A DNA stretch of 50,033 bases from a virus. Each line of letters begins with the position of its first letter. Position 1 is the stretch's first letter. The notes beneath the pieces were generated by a model. The model did no database searches and was not told where the DNA came from. It was given only the letters and a program-made list of their open reading frames with translations. The position numbers were made by a program, and so were the translations under genes. Positions 1-8,048 of the stretch are shown here, piece by piece. The stretch is taken from the IMG/VR virus record IMGVR_UViG_3300043399_001084, positions 1 to 50,033 of that record. One strand, given 5' to 3'.

Positions 1-122
1 TCAAAGTATTTCGTTCATTATCTGGAATGGAGAAATGGACATTGACAAAATACCTAGCATATAGTATTTTATGCACTCTGCTTGCTACTGGTTCTCTTAT
101 TACTTTTGTAATTCTATTTTAA
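1..122 (+). CDS. C-terminal end of a membrane protein (partial)
   Basis: An open frame enters from the left edge (first full codon at base 3) and stops with TAA at 120-122. The last 31 residues can also be read from an ATG at 27. The tail is hydrophobic (about 20 residues rich in L, I, T, A, G), so it looks like a C-terminal transmembrane helix. It converges with the HNH endonuclease gene and overlaps its stop by 4 bases. No family can be named from this fragment. A TTGACA at 42-47 lies inside it and could be chance. Confidence 0.4.
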   Translation, partial: KVFRSLSGMEKWTLTKYLAYSILCTLLATGSLITFVILF

Positions 123-826
123 GGAAAATCGGGATGAGACCATTTAAAATGATTTTTCATATTATTTGATTGGATTATCCTTTTACAGTAAAGACAAGAA
201 AATCTAACTATCGGTTGCCCTTTTCGGCCATCACTAATTGCTTTTCTGGTCCTCGAATTATAATCGGGGTCTTTCCATCGTCGCTTAGTTCTTTCGATAT
301 TAGCAGAAATGAATGATGGTTCTTTAAAGAAATTATCAACACCGTATGTTTCTAACATAGTTTGTTTATACTGACTTTTGATAGAATCCGAGGCAAATCC
401 CAGACCACCATGCCTTTCAATGATTTTGGTCTTTACCGAATTTTTTGTCCAAGGATTGTCTACAGACATTTTTTGAGACTGAATTGTTCTCAGTTCATTT
501 TTAAGATTTTCGTACATTTTGCCATTTTTTATTCGACATTCTCGCCCAACAGTCATAATTTGAAACGCCCTTGCCATTTTTCCACCAAATGCCTTCCATA
601 AAATTAAATGGGCAACATAATGAGCTTTACCTGATAATCTTTTTCTGTTTTGTGGAAATAAAGAAAAATCTGAAAATTCTGGAAATAATGATCTTGGTAG
701 TATGTGATGGTCTTCGCCGATTTCGGATTCTGAACATTTGGTTATAAAATTCACATACCTTTTGACGTAAAAAGGATTATTTGGTTGAACATTGATTAAT
801 AGATCATAAATAGAGTGGCTGAACAT
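119..826 (-). CDS. HNH homing endonuclease with C-terminal zinc finger
   Basis: 235 aa. An HNH core is visible: EDHHILPRSL near residue 38, an Asn about 20 residues on, and the SGKAHYVAH segment with further histidines. A middle segment (TYGVDNFFKEPSF) resembles the NUMOD-type DNA-binding repeats of phage homing endonucleases. The C-terminus has a C2H2-like finger (CLYCK ... H ... H). Seen: start at 826 has AAAGGA about 8 bases upstream. Known: free-standing HNH enzymes of T4-like phages cut cognate sites in related genomes and spread themselves. It is transcribed away from the SPFH gene. Its leader carries the structured motif shared with the other two endonuclease genes. Confidence 0.85.
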   Translation of the reverse strand: MFSHSIYDLLINVQPNNPFYVKRYVNFITKCSESEIGEDHHILPRSLFPEFSDFSLFPQNRKRLSGKAHYVAHLILWKAFGGKMARAFQIMTVGRECRIKNGKMYENLKNELRTIQSQKMSVDNPWTKNSVKTKIIERHGGLGFASDSIKSQYKQTMLETYGVDNFFKEPSFISANIERTKRRWKDPDYNSRTRKAISDGRKGQPIVRFSCLYCKRIIQSNNMKNHFKWSHPDFP

Positions 827-855
827 ACGTTTCCTTTCAAGTTAAAATGTTTAGA

Positions 856-885
856 GTCCTTGGGTTTGGGAGAACCGCGAAGGAC
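856..885 (-). ncRNA. Structured leader of the HNH endonuclease mRNA (shared motif, copy A)
   Basis: Read on the minus strand: stem 1 GTCCTT with AAGGAC, internal loop CGC opposite C, stem 2 GGTT with AACC, a six-base loop, then TCTAA. The same architecture, with compensatory base changes in both stems, precedes the two GIY-YIG-like endonuclease genes. Unlike those copies, no TAAATA late promoter sits just upstream; the -35 box of the divergent SPFH promoter occupies that place. Confidence 0.75.
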
Positions 886-892
886 ATTTTTG

Positions 893-921
893 TTGACAGC
901 TTAATCTAAATCTGTTATAGT
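893..921 (+). promoter_or_regulatory. Sigma70-type promoter of the SPFH gene
   Basis: TTGACA (893-898), 17-base spacer, TATAGT (916-921). Expected start near 928. Confidence 0.8.
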
Positions 922-955
922 ATTTATACATTAACTTAACATGAGGTCATTTGTA

Positions 956-1753
956 ATGAAAAAGACAGTTATAGCAATGTGTGTTCTTGGTCTGTTCGCC
1001 CTTCAGGGATGCGAGAGAATTTCGACCGGCGAAGTTGGTGTTCGCGTAGGTTTTGACAAACAAGTCAAACCTGGCGAGCTTATGCCAGGTTCATTCAACC
1101 AAGTTATTATCGGCGATGTACTTACGTTCCCAGTCAAGGATGTAAATGTCGCACTTGACAACATGACTCCTGTTGCCAAAGATAATTCGACTATGAAGGA
1201 TCTTGATGCTGTAATCGTATACAACATCAATCCCAATCAAGTTAGCGAACTATACGCCACAAAGAATCGTGCTTTCCATGCACTAGATAAAAGTGGTGAT
1301 GTACTGCTAATGTACAATTACATTGTTCAAAACGCACGTAACGCCATTTACAAGGCTGCTCGCAAATACGAAGCACTTGACATGGCTGACAACCGTAGCG
1401 AAATGGAAACTTTTATTCGTGAAGAGATTATTCGTAATCTTGCCGAAGAAAAACTAGATGGTGTCCTAAACATCACTCAGGTTCTAATTCGTAATGTAGT
1501 TCCTGCCGATACAGTTGTTCAAAGTGCCAATGATCTAGTACGCGCTAAAAACGAACTAAAGCAGAAAGAAATTGAAGTACAAACTGCCAAGAAAGAAGCC
1601 GAGCGTATGGCTGCACTAGCTAACAATAGTGCAAACTCAATCGCATTTATGCAGGCACAGGCTATGCTGAATATCAGTGAGGGTATTAAAGCTGGTAAGG
1701 TACAAACTATCGTAGTACCTTCAAACTTTACCGCACTAATGATGAACAAGTAA
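956..1753 (+). CDS. SPFH/Band 7 (prohibitin-like) lipoprotein
   Basis: 265 aa from the ATG at 956, which has GAGGT about 8 bases upstream; the in-frame ATG at 941 has no ribosome site. N-terminus: KK, hydrophobic stretch, lipobox LQGC with Cys19. Residues about 25-190 look like an SPFH (stomatin/prohibitin/HflC) domain: GEVGVRV near the start, a conserved N-box-like alpha/beta region, then an Ala/Glu/Lys-rich helix (about 195-235) typical of SPFH oligomerisation helices. Known: SPFH proteins form large membrane-bound rings, and phages of aquatic bacteria often carry them. Inferred: a lipid-anchored periplasmic or outer-membrane assembly, perhaps for membrane stabilisation or exclusion of other phages. 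The lipobox is unusual for this family, which usually has a membrane helix. Confidence 0.85.
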   Translation: MKKTVIAMCVLGLFALQGCERISTGEVGVRVGFDKQVKPGELMPGSFNQVIIGDVLTFPVKDVNVALDNMTPVAKDNSTMKDLDAVIVYNINPNQVSELYATKNRAFHALDKSGDVLLMYNYIVQNARNAIYKAARKYEALDMADNRSEMETFIREEIIRNLAEEKLDGVLNITQVLIRNVVPADTVVQSANDLVRAKNELKQKEIEVQTAKKEAERMAALANNSANSIAFMQAQAMLNISEGIKAGKVQTIVVPSNFTALMMNK

Positions 1754-1768
1754 TATTAAAGGGAAAAA

Positions 1769-2305
1769 ATGGTAACCATCGTTAAAAGTGAATGGCATCA
1801 GGTAGAAAAGCGTTATGGGCTCGACGTTGATGAGGATATCATTGCCGAAATCTATCCTGATTTTACTGAGGATGAAGTCAAAGAAGTTTTGGAGCAACTT
1901 GTTTCAGGTGACATTACTGTAGAAACTCTATTAGAAGATGCCGAAAATAATGGTGTCTACCTAGATTTTGATTGGCTGGATGAAGATGATTGGTGGACTG
2001 ACCGTAAAGGTGGGTATGAGGTCACTTACCAAGTAAGTAGGGATGATGACGAACCTACAAGCAAAGTGGGTGATGAGTTTGATCCTGTAGCGGCAGTTGA
2101 AGAAAAAGAGGAAGAAACTCCTGAATTATTTTGCTTTGAATGCCTTTGGGAGGGAAAGCGTGAAGAAGGTGTCGTAGAAGATGACCTTCTAATGTGTCCT
2201 CAATGCAATAAACCTGTAGGACATGTGGATGATACTCCTCAAGAGGAGGCTGATTTGGATATTCTTCGCAGCCAACTTTATGATATGATGAAGAAAGATG
2301 TTTGA
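1769..2305 (+). CDS. Acidic protein with C-terminal zinc ribbon
   Basis: 178 aa, not recognised as a family. Very acidic (Asp/Glu-rich). Residues about 123-155 hold CFEC ... CPQC, a four-cysteine ribbon that could bind zinc. It starts 15 bases after the SPFH gene with AAAGGG upstream, so the two are probably co-transcribed. It overlaps the next gene by 8 bases. Confidence 0.8.
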   Translation: MVTIVKSEWHQVEKRYGLDVDEDIIAEIYPDFTEDEVKEVLEQLVSGDITVETLLEDAENNGVYLDFDWLDEDDWWTDRKGGYEVTYQVSRDDDEPTSKVGDEFDPVAAVEEKEEETPELFCFECLWEGKREEGVVEDDLLMCPQCNKPVGHVDDTPQEEADLDILRSQLYDMMKKDV

Positions 2306-2504
2306 CCTGCAAGGAAAGTCTTATAAATTTGACGACGGTAATTCTATTACTGTCGTCCAAGTCAAAAAGACAGATGAAGATAGGGGTGGGTACCTGGTTA
2401 CATACCACATTCAAACAGGGCCAGGTATCCCACAAAAATTGATTCTACCCCTTAATGAATTTATTGGTCATTACGGACACCTTTTTGGGTTAGAAGAACA
2501 ATAG
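2298..2504 (+). CDS. Small hypothetical protein
   Basis: 68 aa, not recognised. Predicted soluble beta-rich protein (alternating hydrophobic residues, YKFDDGNSITVVQVKK). The start lies inside the end of the previous gene, which implies translational coupling. It ends the SPFH operon. Confidence 0.75.
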   Translation: MFDLQGKSYKFDDGNSITVVQVKKTDEDRGGYLVTYHIQTGPGIPQKLILPLNEFIGHYGHLFGLEEQ

Positions 2505-2521
2505 TCAATAGTTTTAGTTTT

Positions 2522-2543
2522 TAGTTATTTCGATAGCTAAATA
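2522..2543 (+). promoter_or_regulatory. T4-type late promoter core with a UUCG hairpin beside it
   Basis: TAAATA at 2538-2543. By T4 rules the start would be at 2549, the A of the ATG of the next gene. A hairpin TAGTTAT/ATAGCTA with a TTCG loop (2522-2539) overlaps the left side and may end upstream transcripts. Confidence 0.6.
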
Positions 2544-2548
2544 TAACT

Positions 2549-3931
2549 ATGACTATTTTTTCTCTTACAAACTTAACCCTACTAACCGCTTTAGCACTTA
2601 GCAGTATAGCAGCCTGGTATAGCATACTGGGCTTGACTGCAATTTTCGCCGCCGCCACTATACCCATTATAGTAATGGGTGGCACATTAGAAATTGCTAA
2701 AGTGGTGACTACTGTTTGGCTACATAAACACTGGAAGCAGATCCAGTGGTCAATGAAGCTGTACCTAGTCACGGCGGTACTGGGTTTAGCATTGTTGACA
2801 AGTATAGGTGTTTTTGGTTTCCTTTCAAAAGCACATATAGAACAAGGTGTACCTACAGGCGATATTGCAGCTAAATTAGCTCTCATAGACGAAAAAATAA
2901 AAATACAAAGAGAAAATATCGCTGCATCCCGCGCAGCATTATCACAGTTAGATGCACAAGTAAATGCACGCCTTGACAGAGGCACAAGTGAGCAAGGTGC
3001 AGAACGTGCAGTACAAATTCGTAGGCAGCAACAAGCCGAACGCAATAAGTTGTTAAAAGAAATAAACGATGCACAAGCAATCATCACAAAGCTTAACGAG
3101 GAACGAGCACCTATTGCCTCAGAATACAGAAAAGTAGAAGCAGAAGTTGGCCCTATTAAATACATTGCAGCACTGATTTATGATGATGGTGGCGACAAAG
3201 ATTCATTAGAGCGCGCTGTAAGATGGCTGATATTACTGATTGTGTTTGTATTCGATCCCCTAGCATTGACATTAGTGTTGGCGGCTAACGCTAGCCGAGA
3301 ATGGGACAAACAGAAAGTCATCGCCTTACCATCTAATCAAGTGATTGAGGAGCTAAAAGTGGAAGAAAAGGTTAAACAACAAATAAAAGAAATAGAAGAA
3401 AAAGATAGCTTTGATATTAATAAGCACGCATACTTATTCAAGCCCTTCAAGCATTTTGCTGCTAATGCGCCACAAATCCCTAATCCGCCCATAGGTATCG
3501 ATGAACCAAGCAAAGTCGTACAGGAACCTGCACCAACCGACACTTTGCAAGTCGAAGAAAATCCTACAAAAGCCTATACCGAATTGCCAGGTGGGTATGT
3601 AAATTTCAAGGGAAAGCATATGTCACTAGAAGCATTGCAACAAATGCATCCTGAATTGTTTTTGGTCGCTGATTTTCCTAAAAAGATGTCCACAGGATTC
3701 CCAAAAAATCCTCAAATAGATGATGTTCACATTAGGACGGATATTAATCCAAATCGTGTTTACAGGTTCAATGGTACGGATTGGGAAGAAATGGATAAGT
3801 CAAAAATAAATTTTGATGAAAAATACATTCAAATCCTAATTCAAAAATTAGAAAAGGGTGAAATGGATGTCCAATTTCTGACGGAAAACGAAAAAGCCCA
3901 AATCGAAGAATATCTTAAAAATAGGTCTTGA
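2549..3931 (+). CDS. Multi-pass membrane protein with coiled coil
   Basis: 460 aa. Hydrophobic helices at about 5-30, 33-58, 72-95 and 222-247. Between the third and fourth lies a long charged heptad-like region (about 108-190, rich in K, E, R, Q, A), probably a coiled coil. The soluble C-terminal half is Pro/Glu/Lys-rich. The segment IKYIAALIYDDGG followed by a last helix with FVFDPLAL is a pattern I associate with conserved membrane proteins of T4-like aquatic phages; that is recollection, not a search. No ribosome site is visible; the late promoter would give a leaderless mRNA. Function unknown; possibly virion-associated because it is late-expressed. Confidence 0.75.
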   Translation: MTIFSLTNLTLLTALALSSIAAWYSILGLTAIFAAATIPIIVMGGTLEIAKVVTTVWLHKHWKQIQWSMKLYLVTAVLGLALLTSIGVFGFLSKAHIEQGVPTGDIAAKLALIDEKIKIQRENIAASRAALSQLDAQVNARLDRGTSEQGAERAVQIRRQQQAERNKLLKEINDAQAIITKLNEERAPIASEYRKVEAEVGPIKYIAALIYDDGGDKDSLERAVRWLILLIVFVFDPLALTLVLAANASREWDKQKVIALPSNQVIEELKVEEKVKQQIKEIEEKDSFDINKHAYLFKPFKHFAANAPQIPNPPIGIDEPSKVVQEPAPTDTLQVEENPTKAYTELPGGYVNFKGKHMSLEALQQMHPELFLVADFPKKMSTGFPKNPQIDDVHIRTDINPNRVYRFNGTDWEEMDKSKINFDEKYIQILIQKLEKGEMDVQFLTENEKAQIEEYLKNRS

Positions 3932-3956
3932 CATAAAATATAAGTTTGTATAGGAT
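3928..3956 (+). promoter_or_regulatory. Sigma70-type promoter of the lipoprotein pair
   Basis: TTGACA (3928-3933), 17-base spacer, TATAGG (3951-3956). It overlaps the stop of the upstream gene and precedes the lipoprotein gene at 3994. Confidence 0.7.
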
Positions 3957-3993
3957 GTCACAATCATCAACTTTACTCTAACGGAGAGTAAAA

Positions 3994-4656
3994 ATGAAAG
4001 TTAAACTTCTAGTAGCCTCTATTGCACTTTTCGCAGCCGGGTGTTCAACTGTACCACACAAAGATGGTATTGAGCCAGGTAATATTACAGCAGTTAACGC
4101 TCAAACTCTAACTAGCAATTTCAGCCGAAATTCTATTAAGGTAGAATGGAATTGTTTTTGGGGGACAGGCATCACGCAGTCCACGTGCGTTCAAACTAGT
4201 ATCAAATCGATCACTGTAACCGGATATGCTCCTTCATTTGGCTCAAGTGATGCCCTTCGTGAAACAGCGTTCCGTGTAAGTTATGATGTAGCCTTGGACA
4301 AGTTGATCCGGTTTGTCAAACAAGACATTGATAGTAGCAGAGTCACAAATACTATGGCTAAAAACATTGAAAAGGCAGCGGATCGTATGAAAACACGTAT
4401 TAGTGCGGGAGAAGATGTAGCAATGTCTGATGCTGATGCTGCTAAGGATACCAATTATGCTGTACGAGAAAATACAAACGACACAGTACGTTCTTTTACA
4501 GAAGTAATTCGCACACAAGCTAACGGTATTATCCGTGGCGCTCAAATTGTAGAAGAAAAGGTGGTTGATCGCCAGACAGTAGCCACTACAATTAAGTGGG
4601 AATCTAGCGTATCAAACGCAGTACGTGGTCTTAGGAAACAATTTGGCACTAAATAA
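3994..4656 (+). CDS. Lipoprotein, function unknown
   Basis: 220 aa. Signal peptide with lipobox FAAGC (Cys17). Start supported by ACGGAG about 8 bases upstream. The mature part has two cysteines near residues 52-67 that could form a disulfide and an alpha-helical middle. Not recognised. Two bases separate it from the next lipoprotein gene, so they form an operon and may act together in the envelope. Confidence 0.8.
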   Translation: MKVKLLVASIALFAAGCSTVPHKDGIEPGNITAVNAQTLTSNFSRNSIKVEWNCFWGTGITQSTCVQTSIKSITVTGYAPSFGSSDALRETAFRVSYDVALDKLIRFVKQDIDSSRVTNTMAKNIEKAADRMKTRISAGEDVAMSDADAAKDTNYAVRENTNDTVRSFTEVIRTQANGIIRGAQIVEEKVVDRQTVATTIKWESSVSNAVRGLRKQFGTK

Positions 4657-4658
4657 AA

Positions 4659-5681
4659 ATGAAACTGCTACTATTGTTTGTAGTATCGCTTCTCACTGCC
4701 TGTGCCCATACTACTCAAGTGGAGCCACCACTTAGGGTAGTGGGCAAAGGTGCGACATACGAAGCAGCAAAGCAAAGTGCGTTCAGGGATGCCATTGAAC
4801 TAAAAGTAGGTTCAATGGTTCTTAGCGAGCGCGAAACAGCTAACTTCATTCAAACCCGTAATGAAATTTTAGTGTATAGTGCTGGCTTTGTTGACGACTA
4901 TAAAATAATCAACAGAGTAGATGGTGCGGGCACAGTATATATTACTATGGATGTTTGGGTTAGTTCCACAAAACTATCTAATAGATTGCTCAGTACCAAC
5001 AACTCAATTCAATCATTTGACGCATCAAGGCATTTGGCTCAGACCTCAACTATTCAGCGTGAAAGAGAGCAATCAGGTAAAATGCTGCGTGAAGTGATGA
5101 ATGACTATCCCAAACGAGCTTTCAAACTAGAGCAGTTTCCCTATAAACTATCAGTTACTAACGATAATAAAACTCTACTATCTGTGGGCTATAGGCTAAG
5201 TTATGACTATAATTGGCTACAATCAGTAAACGCGGCATTGTTGAAGTTTAGTGATGGAACGAATCCACTAAATAACTTTTTGAACGGTGCTGCGATTCAA
5301 TCACAAGCTGAAGCTGTAATTATCAGTAAAAGTCCCAATGCTATTATCATGGGTGAAAAGCGGCACTATACATTTACGAATATGGATAACTTTTTAATTT
5401 TTAGAGATTCATTCTTTTATGGTAATGAGGTTAGAATTAGTATGAAATTTTATGATAGCAATCATAGAGTTATTCATTATAGTTGTTGGCGTCCCGTGTT
5501 CATGAATGAACGCAGCAGTACTGGCGAATTTTATAGGTTTATTTCACCTGAGGGTAATAGATTTGCAGTGATGGGTAATTCTTACGAAGATGGTACCATT
5601 AAAGTGACCCTAAGTAAGGATTTGCTTAAAAACATGAGGCATATTGAAATTGCAATTTCATCTGTAAATGAATGCAAATGA
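4659..5681 (+). CDS. Lipoprotein with FlgT/LPP20-like N-terminal domain
   Basis: 340 aa. Lipobox LLTAC (Cys15). Residues about 25-105 read like the small alpha/beta domain of FlgT, LPP20 and related envelope lipoproteins: RVVGKGATYEAAKQSAF, then a VGSMVLSE segment and an AGFVDDY segment. The rest is not recognised. Inferred location: periplasmic face of a membrane. It starts 3 bases after the previous stop and depends on the promoter at 3928. Confidence 0.75.
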   Translation: MKLLLLFVVSLLTACAHTTQVEPPLRVVGKGATYEAAKQSAFRDAIELKVGSMVLSERETANFIQTRNEILVYSAGFVDDYKIINRVDGAGTVYITMDVWVSSTKLSNRLLSTNNSIQSFDASRHLAQTSTIQREREQSGKMLREVMNDYPKRAFKLEQFPYKLSVTNDNKTLLSVGYRLSYDYNWLQSVNAALLKFSDGTNPLNNFLNGAAIQSQAEAVIISKSPNAIIMGEKRHYTFTNMDNFLIFRDSFFYGNEVRISMKFYDSNHRVIHYSCWRPVFMNERSSTGEFYRFISPEGNRFAVMGNSYEDGTIKVTLSKDLLKNMRHIEIAISSVNECK

Positions 5682-5721
5682 GCAAAAGTTAATGTAGGGC
5701 ATAATAAAGATAAGTATAATA

Positions 5722-6915
5722 ATGACGACAGAAAACAAACTTAATCATTGTTCTTTTTGCGGGAACCATAAGGATGTAGTTAAAAAACTTATAGTAGGTG
5801 ATGACGTAGCTATATGCAGCGATTGTATCGACCTATGTAATACGCTCATCAAAGATGACAAGGTTGATGATTCTACTACTCAATCTGGTGTCAATGATCC
5901 CGTTTTAGTAAAACAATACTTAGATGACCACGTAATAGGGCAAGATCATGCTAAAATGATTTTGAGCGTAGCAATTACTAATCACTATAAGCGCATAAAC
6001 AATCCCCCAAAAGACCTAGAAATACAAAAAGGTAATGTGCTCCTTTTAGGTCCTACTGGATCAGGTAAAACATTATTAGCTAAAACTGTAGCAAAGTATC
6101 TCAATGTTCCTTTTGTGGTTGCCGATGCCACTTCATTGACTGAAGCAGGTTATGTGGGTGATGACGTTGAAAGCATGATTAGTATGCTATTAAACGCGGC
6201 TAACGGTGATGCAAAATTAGCTGAACGCGGTATCGTATTCATCGATGAAATTGATAAAATTGCTAGAAAAAGCGAATCAACAAGTATTACCCGAGACGTT
6301 TCAGGTGAAGGCGTACAACAAGCATTACTAAAACTAGTTGAAGGAACTACATGTAGAGTACCTTCTACAGGTGGCAGAAAACATCCCAGCGGAGATATGG
6401 TTGAGATTAATACAAAAAACATATTGTTTATTGCTGGTGGAGCATTTGTGGGTTTAGGTGAAATTGTTGAAAGCAGATTGCGTGGTACTAACATTGGATT
6501 CGGAGCAGAAGTAAAAAGTAAATTAGACTATGATCTAAGTGATGTCACACCTGATGATCTTACAAAATTTGGTATGATTCCTGAACTAATTGGTAGATTT
6601 ACTACGGTAGTGAGTTTGGATAAATTAACTAAAGAAGATTTGGTGCAAGTTTTGACTGAGGTAAAAAACAACTACATAGATCAATATAAGTATTTGTTTA
6701 GTTTAGACGATATTCAACTAGTTATAGATAAATCTGCAATTGATGAAATCGCAGAAAAATGTCTGAGGTTGAAAACAGGTGCCCGAGGATTGCATACTGA
6801 GATAGAGCGAGCTTTATTGCCACATATGTTCAATGTACGTAAATATGTAGAAAAAAACATTGGCAAGATAAATATAAGCAGAGAAGAAATTCTCAATCCT
6901 AAACCATTTATTTGA
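5722..6915 (+). CDS. clpX: ATP-dependent Clp protease unfoldase subunit ClpX
   Basis: 397 aa, close to the bacterial length (E. coli 424). All hallmarks are present: N-terminal zinc domain (C10, C13, C32, C35), Walker A GPTGSGKT (110-117), pore loop GYVG (143-146), Walker B VFIDEID (172-178), and the IGF loop (NIGFGAE) that docks on ClpP. It should therefore be an active AAA+ unfoldase able to pair with a ClpP, either the host's or the one encoded at 11305. Known: ClpX unfolds tagged proteins and feeds them to ClpP. No Shine-Dalgarno is visible; TATAAT abuts the ATG. It is followed 6 bases later by the bS21 gene. Confidence 0.96.
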   Translation: MTTENKLNHCSFCGNHKDVVKKLIVGDDVAICSDCIDLCNTLIKDDKVDDSTTQSGVNDPVLVKQYLDDHVIGQDHAKMILSVAITNHYKRINNPPKDLEIQKGNVLLLGPTGSGKTLLAKTVAKYLNVPFVVADATSLTEAGYVGDDVESMISMLLNAANGDAKLAERGIVFIDEIDKIARKSESTSITRDVSGEGVQQALLKLVEGTTCRVPSTGGRKHPSGDMVEINTKNILFIAGGAFVGLGEIVESRLRGTNIGFGAEVKSKLDYDLSDVTPDDLTKFGMIPELIGRFTTVVSLDKLTKEDLVQVLTEVKNNYIDQYKYLFSLDDIQLVIDKSAIDEIAEKCLRLKTGARGLHTEIERALLPHMFNVRKYVEKNIGKINISREEILNPKPFI

Positions 6916-6921
6916 GGAATT

Positions 6922-7143
6922 ATGAAGTTACAAGGAAACAAAGTTTATGTAAAGGACGACAATGTTGATCGCGCTTTACGTCAATTCAAGAAAAAAGTAG
7001 CAGACTCAGGTCTACTACAAGATTTACAAGAGCGTCAAGCTTATGTAAAACCTACAATCAAGAAAAAGCTTGCAAAGGCACAGGCTAAACGTAGATGGAA
7101 AAAATATCTTAGGGATCAAGAGTTGCCCAAAAAGATGTTTTGA
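6922..7143 (+). CDS. rpsU: Small ribosomal subunit protein bS21
   Basis: 73 aa, the usual bS21 length. Matches the family pattern: VDRALRQFKKKV near the N-terminus, then the RQAYVKPT segment and a Lys/Arg-rich C-terminal helix. Start has TGAGGA about 7 bases upstream. Known: bS21 sits on the 30S platform near the anti-Shine-Dalgarno region and influences initiation; phage copies occur in some large aquatic phages. Inferred: it exchanges into host ribosomes to favour phage mRNAs, which matters here because many predicted mRNAs lack a leader. Confidence 0.93.
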   Translation: MKLQGNKVYVKDDNVDRALRQFKKKVADSGLLQDLQERQAYVKPTIKKKLAKAQAKRRWKKYLRDQELPKKMF

Positions 7144-7178
7144 TACACAAAATCTCTTTATTTTTTACGCAAACATAG

Positions 7179-7189
7179 TATAATAAATA
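7179..7189 (+). promoter_or_regulatory. Promoter of hsp20 (TATAAT and TAAATA overlap)
   Basis: TATAAT at 7179-7184 runs into TAAATA at 7184-7189. There is no good -35 box, so the T4-late reading is preferred; it would start the mRNA at about 7195, the foot of the first leader hairpin. Confidence 0.55.
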
Positions 7190-7193
7190 AATT

Positions 7194-7248
7194 TGTAGAT
7201 GCTTCGGGTCTACACATTATGTCATTATTTGCTTAAAAGGAGGAATAA
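7194..7248 (+). promoter_or_regulatory. Leader of hsp20 with SD-sequestering hairpin (possible RNA thermometer)
   Basis: Hairpin I: TGTAGA (7194-7199) pairs with TCTACA (7209-7214) around a CTTCGG loop. Hairpin II: TTATT (7225-7229) pairs with AATAA (7244-7248); inside it TTGCT faces AGGAGG, with loop TAAA. The second hairpin buries the whole Shine-Dalgarno and ends next to the ATG. The UUGCU/AGGA pairing with an unpaired G is the core signature of ROSE-type thermometers of small heat-shock genes. Thermometer function is inference. Confidence 0.6.
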
Positions 7249-7249
7249 A

Positions 7250-7693
7250 ATGACCAAAACTTTAACATTACGTGCCTTAGACATTCCATCAGTACATAAA
7301 TTTGGTATCGGGTTTGACCGAATGTTTGATGAACTACAACGTCTAACAGAACAACAAGGCACTTATCCACCTTATAACATTATTAAAGTCAGTGACAATG
7401 AATTCACTATTGAATTAGCTGTTGCTGGATTCAGTGAGGGTGAGATTGATATTCAAGTAGAAAAAAATATTCTTACAATCAAAGGTAGTAAAATCAAAGA
7501 CATTGATGCTGCTCCCGTTGAATTCTTAGTAAAGAATATTGCTACAAGGGACTTTGAACGAGAGTTTACGCTAGCAGAATATGTAGAAGTAGTTGACGCC
7601 AGCGTTTCTAACGGAATTCTTTCAGTTTCACTAGAAAGAAAAGTACCTGAACAAGATTTACCTAAGCGTATTGCGATTACTTATAATAAATAA
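7250..7693 (+). CDS. hsp20: Small heat shock protein (Hsp20/IbpA family)
   Basis: 147 aa from the ATG at 7250, which has AGGAGG 6 bases upstream; an in-frame ATG at 7199 lies in the leader hairpin and is rejected. The alpha-crystallin domain spans about 38-130: PPYNIIK, ELAVAGFSEGEIDIQVE, LTIKG, then the insertion loop and the ASVSNGILSVSL strand; the last part carries a KRIAI motif (I-x-I type anchor). Known: ATP-independent holdase. It lies between clpX/rpsU and clpS, so a protein-quality-control cluster is plausible. Confidence 0.93.
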   Translation: MTKTLTLRALDIPSVHKFGIGFDRMFDELQRLTEQQGTYPPYNIIKVSDNEFTIELAVAGFSEGEIDIQVEKNILTIKGSKIKDIDAAPVEFLVKNIATRDFEREFTLAEYVEVVDASVSNGILSVSLERKVPEQDLPKRIAITYNK

Positions 7694-7701
7694 TATAATA
7701 A

Positions 7702-7721
7702 GGCGTGTCTCAAGGCACGCC
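7702..7721 (+). other. Strong hairpin between hsp20 and clpS
   Basis: GGCGTGTC pairs with GGCACGCC (one G-U) around a TCAA loop. No T run follows, so it is not a classic terminator; it may protect the 3' end of the hsp20 message or lower clpS expression. Confidence 0.6.
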
Positions 7722-7739
7722 ACTAACAAGTGAGATAAA

Positions 7740-8048
7740 ATGTCAAAAACAGAAATTAAACCCAAAATTGCTCCGCTAACAAATCTAAAAGAGCCATCTT
7801 TGTACAAAGTGATTTATTTCAACGATAGTGTTACCACTATGGACTTTGTTATGGGAACTCTTATAGATTATTTTGATTACAACGATGAAACTGCCCTAGC
7901 AATCACTAAAAATATTCATGAGCAAGGCAGTGCTGTGGTTGCAGTTCTACCCTATGAAATCGCAGAGCAGCGTGGAATTGAAGTTACACTTGACGCAAGA
8001 GCAAGTGGTTTCCCATTACAAGTTAAAATTGAAGCGGAAACTAATTAA
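7740..8048 (+). CDS. clpS: ClpS adaptor-like protein
   Basis: 102 aa, same size as bacterial ClpS. The core YKVIYFNDSVTTMDFV matches the ClpS motif with the N-degron pocket residues (Asn, Asp, Met) kept, and NIHEQG keeps the pocket His; the second Asp of NDD is Ser. Known: ClpS delivers N-end-rule substrates to ClpAP. No clpA is seen in the window, so the partner would be the host ClpA or, less likely, the phage ClpX. Start has AGTGAG about 6 bases upstream. It converges with the next gene with a 4-base overlap. Confidence 0.85.
   Translation: MSKTEIKPKIAPLTNLKEPSLYKVIYFNDSVTTMDFVMGTLIDYFDYNDETALAITKNIHEQGSAVVAVLPYEIAEQRGIEVTLDARASGFPLQVKIEAETN

Noticed and set aside
42-70. TTGACA-17-TATTTT promoter-like pair at the left edge
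   Set aside because: Lies inside a plausible coding end, and faces the convergent endonuclease gene with no rightward gene to drive.
1519-1749. Open frame on the minus strand inside the SPFH gene
   Set aside because: Shadow of a strong coding gene; no ribosome site or recognisable protein pattern.
7702-7721. Hairpin after hsp20 as a terminator
   Set aside because: No T run follows; clpS continues in the same direction 18 bases on.
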